Source of the DNA: Apophysomyces variabilis
Lineage: Eukaryota > Mucoromycota > Mucoromycetes > Mucorales > Mucoraceae
Assembly (NCBI GenBank): GCA_002749535.1
Contig: MZZL01000394.1
Location: 248,001-312,000, forward strand
Direction: 5' to 3'
DNA length: 64,000 bases
Shown here: positions 56,546 through 64,000 of the stretch, piece after piece
Numbering within the stretch: the stretch's first letter is position 1
Layout: each line of letters begins with the position of its first letter
The notes under the pieces: model-generated
What the model saw: only the letters and a program-made list of their open reading frames with translations
The model's database searches: none
What the model was told of the DNA's origin: nothing
Translations under genes and position numbers: made by a program

Positions 56546-59132
56546 CACTGCAGTTAAAAGGACGTTTTACCCTGGATAAAATCTGGGTAAAACGTCAAAT
56601 ATTACCCACATTTTACTCATATTTTACCCACGTTTTACCCACCTTCTATATTATTATTAATTGGATAAAATAGTATGTGTCAGATGTAATTACATTAATG
56701 CTATTGGACTAAGTTGTATGCATTTAACAACTAACATTAGAATTCTATTCGACCATATTCTTTTCTTTAAGCTCTTTTATTGAATTAACTTGCTTACAAC
56801 AATACATGCTATTGGAGCTAATGATTCTTATCTAGTCTTTCCGATTGGATGCTCTTTTTGTTGCATTCATTATTTTAGCCAATAAAATATACTTCTTTAT
56901 TATGTATAACAACACTTCTTAGCCTTATATATAGAGAAAACAAACATTTTTATTTTATTCACTGCGGTAGAGTAGGCGTTTTACCCACATTTTACCCCTG
57001 GGTAATACATGATGTTTTACCCACTTTCCCATGGGGGGAGCAATCTTCAGTATTGTTCAGTCTCTCCTTTCTCAAAAGAGAAAAACTAGCAAATGTAAAA
57101 ATATAAGCAGTATGACAGTGTATGTGTGATTCCCAGGAACTGCGTCAATATTTATATCACGCGCTTTTAACATGGTTTTTTTCTTTTTTATAGGGTTATT
57201 CGCATTTTCTTTTTATTATTGGTTTTTTTTCACAAACTTTTTCCTCTGCTTTTTTTCACTCTATGGCGTTTTCAGTACTTCTTCATCGGCAAACTCACTT
57301 TCACAATGTTGATGATATATCATCTTAACGACATACATCCTTGACCTGAAAGCGTGTTCTTTACTGGTAAGCTTTTATCTTCATTTGACAGCACCTCATT
57401 CTTTTTTTTCTTTTGATAGCCGATATAATTGCAACGTTATAGGAAAGCTTGCTTCTTACTTTTAACTAAGGTATTTTGATTGATTGACCTAAATGTAACT
57501 AATCTTGACTTTTTATTTGTCCTATAGAGTAGCTTTTCCTTTCTTTAAAAAATATGGAAACAGAGAAACATGACACATGTTTTAATGGTACAGATTTTTT
57601 TTTACGTTGTAACTTGATTATTCATCAAGATAATCTTTTGTAGGCCTATATATAATGTTGCCGTTTGTTATTGCTATGCCGTATGTTTTACTAATTATCA
57701 TTTTTTAAATTCTATGCTTCTTTAGCCTTCAGTAATTAGGTAAGATTATATAGATCCAATCGTAAAGTTAGATACCTGTTCATACATTATATTATATATC
57801 TTCAATAAAATAAAAATGTTTGTTTTCTCTATATATAAGGCTAAGAAGTGTTGTTATACATGATAAAGAAGTGTATTTTATTGGCTAAAATAATGAATGC
57901 AACAAAAAGAGCATCCAATCGGAAAGACTAGATAAGAATCATTAGCTCCAATAGCATGTATTGTTGTAAGCAAGTTAATCCAATAAAAGAGCTTAAAGAA
58001 AAGAATATGGTCAAATAGAATTCTAATATTAGTTGTTAAATGCATACAACTTAGTCCAATAGCATTAATGTAATTACGTCTGACACATACTGTTTTATCC
58101 AATTAATAACAGTATAGAAGGTGGGTAAAACGTTGGTAAAATGTGGGTAAAAGGTACGTTTCACCCACTTCTCAAAAGTTTTACCCACTGGGTAAAACGT
58201 GGGTAAAATGTGAGTAAAATGTGAGTAATATTTGACGTTTTACCCAGATTTTACCCAGGGTAAAACGTCCTTTCAACTGCAGTGATTGAAGATATATAAT
58301 ATAATGTATGAACAGGTATCTAACTTTATGATTGGATCTATATAATCTTACCTAATTACTGAAGGCTAAAGAAGCATAGAATTTAAAAAATGATAATTAG
58401 TAAAACATATAGCATAGCAATAACAAACGGCAACATTATATATAGGCCTATAAAAGATTATCTTGATGAATAATCAAGTTACAACGTAAAAAGAAATCTG
58501 TACCATTAAAACATATGTCATGTTTCTCTGTTTCCATATTTTTTAAAGAAAGGAAAAGCTACTCTATAGGACAAATAAAAAGTTAAGATTAGTTACATTT
58601 AGGTCAATCAATCAAAATCCCTTAGTTAAAAGTAAGAAGCAAGCTTTCCTATAACGTTGCAATTATATCAGCTATCAAAAGAAAAAAAAGAATGAGGTGC
58701 TGTCAAATGAAGATAAAAGCTTATCAGTAAAGAACACGCTTTCAGGTCAAGGATGTATGTCATTAAGATGATATATCATCAACATTGTGAAAGTGAGTTT
58801 ACCAATGAAGAAGTACTGAAAACGCCATAGAGTGAAAAAAAGCAGAGGAAAAAGTTTGTGAAAAAAAACTGATAATAAAAAGAAAATGTGAATAACCCCA
58901 TAAAAAAGAAAAAAAACCATATTAAAAGTGCGTAATATAAATATTGACGCAGTTCCTGGGAATCACACATACACTGTCATACTGCTTATATTTTTACATT
59001 TGCTAGTTTTTCTCTTTTGGGAAAGGAGAGACTGAACAATACTGAAGATTGCTCCCCTTATGGGAAAGTGGGTAAAACATCATGTATTACCCAGGGGTAA
59101 AATGTGGGTAAAACGCCTACTCTACTGCAGTA
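56546..59132 (+). mobile_element. CACTG-ended non-autonomous CACTA-like element X1, split by X2
   Basis: Left end CACTGCAGTTAAAAGGACG, right end ...CGCCTACTCTACTGCAGTA (terminal G changed to A), flanked by a matching 3-bp duplication TGC (56543-56545, 59133-59135). Both subterminal regions are packed with ttttaccca / tgggtaaaa motifs. It is noncoding apart from chance frames. A second copy of the same family is inserted at 56960. Without it X1 is about 1.26 kb. Confidence 0.85.
56960..58284 (-). mobile_element. CACTG-ended element X2, nested inside X1 in opposite orientation
   Basis: 1325 bp, from CACTGCGGTAGAGTAGGCG to ...CTTTCAACTGCAGTG, flanked by ATT on both sides (56957-56959, 58285-58287). 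The uninterrupted X2 sequence near 57800 shows tttattgaagat where X1 is broken, proving X1 was whole before X2 arrived. About thirteen ttttaccc/gggtaaaa motifs lie in the terminal 200 bp at each side. Confidence 0.9.
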
Positions 59133-59139
59133 TGCCCAG

Positions 59140-60740
59140 TTTGGCAAAGAAGCCACTTGTTAGAGCCAGGTGTTACCCAAGATTACATTGAATTTTGAGT
59201 TAAACATAAATGTTTCAAACGTTGTATGATAGTTGCTAAGTAAATCAGAGAGCAGTGCCTTGCCAATAATACTTGAAAGCTGACCATTTATGGTTTCCAC
59301 TGATTGCATTATAGGTAAACTTGACACCTTTACAAAAGGAGCAACTCAAGGACTGATATAATTGGTGCTTGCACTACTATTAATAAGAGCTAGGAAGCTT
59401 TTTCCAGCCACTGTGAACTAATATAAGGGGAGATTATTGGTGGCCATGGCATTCATTGCTTGAAAAAATCCAGAGTTAAGCAAAATCATAGATGTGTTTA
59501 TAGATGATATAGATTGATCCTCAGAATAGTTAGATAAAAGCTGATCTTTTATTTCTTTGGATCTATTGTTATCATCACATTCTATGACAGTACTTTCATC
59601 CTGCACAATTGTTGTATAGACTTGAGCCTGCATAGGTCAATGTCTTTGATGACACTGCATATCCATTTCTCAGAAGGTGCAAGTATATTCCTGACAGTGT
59701 TTTAGCATATGTCCTTGTTTTCCACACCAATGACAGGTAATGCTTGATGATGTTGTCCTCTGGTCCCCTGAAAATGCTAATCCCTGTCATTGTCCTAAGA
59801 AATTCAACTGCCATATCATGGCTGCAACCAGGGCACTTAGATTCATAGGCATTACATCATCATTCCTTGTCTCTGTAGAAGTTCTTCCTGAGTCAGTTGA
59901 TCCTCCATAGCCAACACAGCAACCAGTCTTATATGCTAAAGCAATGCAGATAATATTATCACAGTTCAATGGATCTCTTTCTGTAACATAGCTACAAACT
60001 GCTAGTTTCAAACCTAACATGAATTGATCTAATGCTTCATCATTAATCATAGATAGTAGCTCTAAGAGAATATCTTGAAAGGCATCTACGTAATTACTGA
60101 CTGAGCCAACTTGGCATAATTCTCTAAGGCAGTGATGAGCAGTCTGTACCAAGTATGCTGGTTGGAATTGAGTGACTAGTTTCTTCTTAAATTTGGTCTA
60201 TGTTTTTGGGTCGCAAGAGTCTATCACCAACTAGTTCCACCATATGAGAGCATAACCTCAGAGAAAGGTTACTGCAACTGCAAAGTGATGTTCTTTGGTC
60301 ATGTCATACAAGTTCAAATATCATTCTATAGCCATCACCCAATTATCAATGGTGCTTGTAACGCGATCACCTTAATAGTTATCTGGTGGTGGAATACAGA
60401 TCCCAGCCAGAGTTGTTGGCGCTTCTTCCATTAATTGACTTTGTAAAGAGCTTTGGTTGTCAGTGCATAGATCTTGAAGTAAGTAGATCAGATATGGTGC
60501 TTGTGCAGTTGTGAATTTAAGCGCAAACTTGTATGCAAGTTGTGTCCAGTAACATTCCTAAGTAGCAGATGATTTGAGATGAAGTTCTTCAGGTATACAG
60601 TTCACCAAATGATATTTTTAATATTCCTTAATAAGCTCTGAGACTAAAAGGCTTTGTACGCATTCTTCAATTTTGAAGTGGTTTTTGTCTTCTTCAGTAA
60701 GCAACAATATATTCTTAACAGTTTGCAATTTTGCTTCCAT
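59140..60740 (-). pseudogene. Gag and protease start of family-C gypsy element
   Basis: One minus-strand frame from MEAKLQTVKNILLLTEED, through TSTIDNWVMAIE, ALIWWN, KFKKKLVTQFQPAYLV, ELCQVGSVSNYVDAFQDI, MLGLKLAVCSYV, to the zinc knuckle CHWCGKQGHMLKHC at ~59700 and the protease region LALINSSASTNYISP at ~59370. At least ten stops (TAA, TAG and TGA) but no frameshift, and gag and pol share the frame. The protease motif should read D-S-G-A; here it is N-S-S-A, two G-to-A changes. More decayed than families A and B. Confidence 0.8.
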
Positions 60741-60749
60741 GAAAATTTT

Positions 60750-60762
60750 TCATCAGCTACCA
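60750..60762 (-). promoter_or_regulatory. Primer-binding site of family-C element
   Basis: TGGTAGCTGATGA on the minus strand, 2 nt inside the LTR edge at 60765. Confidence 0.75.
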
Positions 60763-60764
60763 AA

Positions 60765-61008
60765 TGTCATATCAATCCCAATCTGAAATAGTCCATACAA
60801 GATCTTCAAGGATGATTGATGAGTCCAATGAATAAAATAAACAATAGATAAAAGGATGCCGTTTATTCTGTCTTATCTGTTTAATATTTATATCTTTTGA
60901 TTCTAGCTACATTATATAATCTTTGTCAGCAATAGGATGCAAAAGGAAACTAATTAAGAGCATTAAATTAAAGTCAATAACTGAGAATACTTCTTGTAGT
61001 TCATGACA
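60765..61008 (-). repeat. 5' LTR of family-C gypsy element
   Basis: 244 bp, inverted ends TGTCAT / ATGACA. Defined by the adjoining primer-binding site. No second copy in the window. Confidence 0.65.
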
Positions 61009-61078
61009 TTTTTGGAAGAGGTCCAAAGATTACTATCTTAAGCTCTTGACCATGATTGGTAGAACAGTTTATGTTATG

Positions 61079-61382
61079 TGTCGTTTTCGTAAAGTCAATT
61101 CACAGCTACTGTTTTGGACGCGAGTTGCCAATCAAGCTGGAATATAGAAATTGTAAAGGAACAGAAGTAAAAAATAAAAGTGTATGAGGGAATTTGATGA
61201 TGTTTATTTTTCACAAACTATCCAAACTATTTATACATATGATATTTCTATAATTTTCTATGAAGCTGAAGGTGCGAGAAGTATCTAGGAACTTCTTGGA
61301 AACCAATCGCAACTTTGAGAACTTCTTGGAAGGCTTTAGCAAAAAGAGTCTTTGCGTTCATGCGCCGATTCCAGCTCCGACA
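61079..61382. repeat. Solo LTR of gypsy family A
   Basis: 304 bp, TGTCGTTTTCGTAAAG...CCAGCTCCGACA, nearly identical to the LTRs at 38348 and 43150. TATG lies on both sides (61075-61078, 61383-61386). No internal sequence, so it is the product of LTR-LTR recombination. Confidence 0.92.
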
Positions 61383-61391
61383 TATGACAAT

Positions 61392-61722
61392 TGTCGTAGT
61401 ACAGACCATCGGCCAATCACGCTTAAGCACCGAAGAAGGCAAGTCTTTGCTTCTCTCGGTGTTTGTCCAAAAAAGATCGAATCTCCAAGAAGTTCTCATC
61501 TACCGCACTTTACCTTTTGTCTTTTAACCGATTCCCTTTTCTATCACCGTACCAAGAAGATTATATAATTTAGAATAGAAAAAAGATATAAATATCCATG
61601 AGATCAATGAAGAATAAAACATTATCTCATCCATTTATTTTTATTATGATTCTATTGTTCACTATCTTTGTCTTGTCTTTTCCTGGCCATTGGATTACCA
61701 GCTCAAGGATACGGCGACGACA
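61392..61722 (+). repeat. 5' LTR of family-B gypsy element
   Basis: 331 bp, TGTCGTAG...GACGACA. The right end is fixed by the primer-binding site; the left end is inferred from the inverted TGTCG/CGACA ends, since the 3' LTR is outside the window. Confidence 0.65.
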
Positions 61723-61724
61723 TT

Positions 61725-61737
61725 TGGTAGCTGATGA
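61725..61737 (+). promoter_or_regulatory. Primer-binding site of family-B element
   Basis: TGGTAGCTGATGA, 2 nt after the LTR. It is complementary to a tRNA 3' end ...UCAUCAGCUACCA. An A1-U72 acceptor pair would make that tRNA initiator-Met-like. Confidence 0.75.
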
Positions 61738-61958
61738 CAAGTTCCTTTTCTACTGACTAACAAAAGAAGTTTATTTTGCAAGAATTTGTACTTGAAATTT
61801 TACCACAAGAATATCACGAGCTATACAAGACCAGTAATCTACAAGAAGTTATCCCAGAGGAAGAACAAACCAAGTTTTCGAAGCGAAATTTAAGAACACT
61901 TTGACAAAGAGCAGAAAAAATCAGTAAAACATTCCTGAGAGCCTGTGAGAAGAACAAG

Positions 61959-62900
61959 ATGAACTTGGAAGAACAACAAAACACTATGATGGAAACCATG
62001 AAAGCAATGCTGGCACAACTACATGAGCAGCAACAAGAGATCAAGGCCCTACGACTAGAGGCGGCCATGGCGCAAGAAACAAAAAAGGCATTACCTTTAT
62101 GCATAAAACCCATGCAACCAGACGTATTTTGTGGCGAGCGTTCTTCAGCCACAATTGAGGCGTGGTTACACACGGTAGACAAATACGGCGAATTCTCTGG
62201 ACTAAGCGACAGCCAAAAGATGATGTACGCATCCACTCTTCTGCGAGATGCAGCAGCGACTTGGTGGTGACACCTAGAGGTGACAATCAATGATATCATG
62301 GGGAGAGCAAGTGTCCTAGAAACATGGATTGAATTCAAGGAACTGTTTTGAAAAGAATTCAAGCCTAGTAACGCAACTCAGATAGCCTGACAGCAACTGC
62401 AAGAACTTTGACAAACTGGATCCATTTGTGATTACATTGTGGCGTTTCGAAATATCATGCTCAACTTGCCTGAAATGTTCGATGAGAATGCTGTGCATCA
62501 GTTCATCTATGGTCTCTGATATGATGCAAGACTACAGATGCTCCTGAACCATCCAAAGTCCCTCACCGAAGCATATAACGCAGCAGAAACATTTGAATCG
62601 GCATATGAATGTGCACAAGGAACGTACAAACCCTTTGAGCGGTCCAATGGGGTAGCTTCCCAGCAAAATCAAGGTTACGGAGGCCCTACACCAATGGAAC
62701 TCAACGTTATCCAGTCACGAGGTAGATATGCAAGCAGAGGAAGACCTTGGCAGCATGGCGGATATAACGCAAGACAAGGTCGTGGTCCAGGAAGAAGCAA
62801 TGAGGAATCAGACCTGAGGACCATTACCTGCTACAACTGCGGTAGAGAAGGACACATTGCGCGCATATGTCCTTCACCCTACAAGAAAAACCAGCAATGA
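61959..62900 (+). pseudogene. Gag of family-B gypsy element, five internal TGA stops
   Basis: From ATG 61959 (MNLEEQQNTMMETMKAM) through MQPDVFCGERSSATIEAWLH, AAATWW, EFKPSNATQ, QTGSICDYIVAF, DARLQMLLNHPKSLTEAYNAA to an Arg/Gly-rich segment and the zinc knuckle CYNCGREGHIARIC, ending TGA 62898. Internal stops are TGA at 62268, 62349, 62388, 62409 and 62517, with no TAA, TAG or indel in 314 codons. Gag proteins commonly have Arg at several of these places (WWR, LRQTGS, GLRY), which fits CGA to TGA. Confidence 0.85.
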
Positions 62901-62917
62901 CAAACCGTGCAGTCTAG

Positions 62918-64000
62918 CCAGTCATTGGATTTAAAAGGCCAAGCATATCGGGAGTAAGGGAAGTACTGGTGCGCAAGAACAATCATTCCCTGAACATGGT
63001 TGAATCAAAACAAGAAGCAATTGCCAAGATCGAAGAAGTGAAGTGTGAAGAACCAGTCAAGAATAATCCAAACAAACATCTTAAGAGTTTAGACTTTCTT
63101 GTTGATGATGTTAATCACATCAAAGAATTGAATGCAATAAATAACACGGACTTACCTCTGTATGACTTGGTTTGTAATGGTGTTATATGCGAAACGTTAC
63201 TGGACAGCGGAGCAAGTGGCTGCTATGTATCACCCAGAATCGCAAGAGGCCTTTCGATTAAGCTGATTACCAAATGACAGGTTGAAACAGCTGGAGGCCA
63301 CAGGATCGATATCACCAAAGGTGTTACTCTCTCGCTCAATGTTGGTGGCTTTGTACATGACATAACAGCGTATATATTGGACACCAAGTTCGATCTTATT
63401 CTCAGCTGGGACTGGATCAAGCACTGGAAGCCTATACTGGACTGGGATTGTGACACCTGGATGATCAAGACATCAGAGGGGACATACACCTTGCGACCAA
63501 AGAACGATCGTTCAGTACCTGATTTGGCATATCTCATATCACATTGACAGGTTCAACGATTCAAATGAGAAAAGCAAGTAGAAGCTCAATACCTTTGTTA
63601 TCTCCGAACAGACGCCGAAGAGAATTGGATGTGTCAGGACCCCTGATTCACCAACCTGGTCGCTGAATTTAGTGATGTATTTCGAGACAAATTACCCAGG
63701 TTGCCGCCTAAACGAGATGTTGAGCATGTTATCAATACAGGGGACGCGGCTCCAATCAACTGTGCGCCATACAAGATGAGTCCTCTAGAACTTGATGAAC
63801 TGCGAAAGCAACTGAATGAGCTCCTTGAACTTCGCCTCATCCATCCGAGTGCGTCACCCTGAGGTGCTCCAGTACTTTTTGTCCAAAAGAAGGATGGATC
63901 AATGTATATGTGTGTTGACTATAGGGCCATCAATCAAATCACTCGTCGAAACTCGCATCCTTTGCCACGGATTGATAAATGCCTGGAGCGGCTAGGTGGT
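62918..64000 (+). pseudogene. Pol of family-B gypsy element (PR and start of RT), five TGA stops
   Basis: Open in the -1 frame relative to gag. Starts PVIGFKRPSISGVRE and reaches the protease motif TLLDSGASGCYVSPR at ~63195, QVETAGGHRIDITK, FDLILSWDWIKHW, GTYTLRPK, a linker, then [38 protein letters not shown] and [27 protein letters not shown] at the window edge. Stops are TGA at 63275, 63545, 63566, 63644 and 63860 only. The one at 63860 lies in SASPxGAPV, where Trp is usual. An A-rich heptamer gaaaaac (62885-62891) at the end of gag may be the frameshift site; shifting there meets a TAG at 62915 that would be CAG in an active copy. Confidence 0.85.

Larger units (their letters stand above)
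56449..61008 (-). mobile_element. Ty3/gypsy retrotransposon, family C, 3' truncated and interrupted
   Basis: 5' LTR 60765-61008 (TGTCAT...ATGACA in plus orientation), primer-binding site 60750-60762, gag-pol on the minus strand from ATG 60740 to 59133, then continued at 56545-56449 on the other side of the nested CACTG elements (NTWL...PNWA resumes as ERTWTIHDD...TYVLHP). The frame is lost at the CACTA junction. No 3' LTR is in the window. Confidence 0.8.
61392..64000 (+). mobile_element. Ty3/gypsy retrotransposon, family B, runs off the window
   Basis: 5' LTR 61392-61722, primer-binding site, leader, gag in one frame and pol in the -1 frame up to the end of the window inside RT. Closely related to family A in gag and pol but with a different LTR. 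Confidence 0.85.

Noticed and set aside
57878..58102. 74-codon minus-strand frame inside X2
   Set aside because: Lies in a noncoding MITE-like element, and the matching region of X1 does not preserve it as a gene.
61959..64000. Alternative genetic code with TGA as a sense codon for the whole genome
   Set aside because: Alanyl-tRNA synthetase, the fuconate dehydratase and the hexose transporter all end in TGA at the expected family C-terminus.

Overview
The window is eukaryotic and almost certainly fungal, most likely an early-diverging (Mucoromycota-type) fungus. This is inferred from genes split by 36-88 nt GT-AG introns with CTAAC-like branch sites, a CreA/Mig1-type C2H2 regulator, an AT-rich background, and the mix of Ty3/gypsy, hAT, CACTA, MULE and IS630/Tc1 elements. 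No species can be named from sequence alone.

Left third (1-21 kb): host genes in sparse surroundings. In order they are the 3' part of cytosolic-type alanyl-tRNA synthetase (+), an enolase-superfamily L-fuconate dehydratase (+), a dead IS630-like transposase, the mitochondrial Hsp90 TRAP1 (+, 10 exons including an 11-nt microexon), a degenerate MULE/FAR1 transposon (-), an MFS hexose transporter (+, 8 exons) and a Mig1/CreA-like zinc-finger regulator (-) convergent with the transporter. Small MITE-like repeats lie between them.

Right two thirds (21-64 kb): nested mobile DNA. It holds a pogo-like MITE; a 1.6-kb Tc1/mariner element with ~98-bp inverted repeats; a second MULE carrying a GGGCC-rich hAT MITE; a chromodomain gypsy element cut off at its 3' end by a 4.1-kb hAT element whose four-exon transposase is open; four perfect-looking copies of a 211-bp repeat; a tRNA-Ala(AGC); a complete gypsy element (family A) 46 bp downstream of that tRNA; a 3.1-kb TA-flanked IS630-like element; a gag fragment; a 7.2-kb CACTA element with a tnp2 transposase and a divergent accessory ORF; a partial inverted CACTA copy; a gypsy element (family C) containing one CACTG-ended element that itself contains a second copy of the same family; a solo family-A LTR; and the first 2.6 kb of another gypsy element (family B).

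The elements are mostly dead through point stop codons and not through indels. The stops sit largely where an Arg (CGA), Gln or Trp codon is expected, and the two LTRs of family A differ by transitions only. That fits cytosine-methylation decay of repeats. Three gypsy families share one primer-binding site that fits an initiator-Met-like tRNA.
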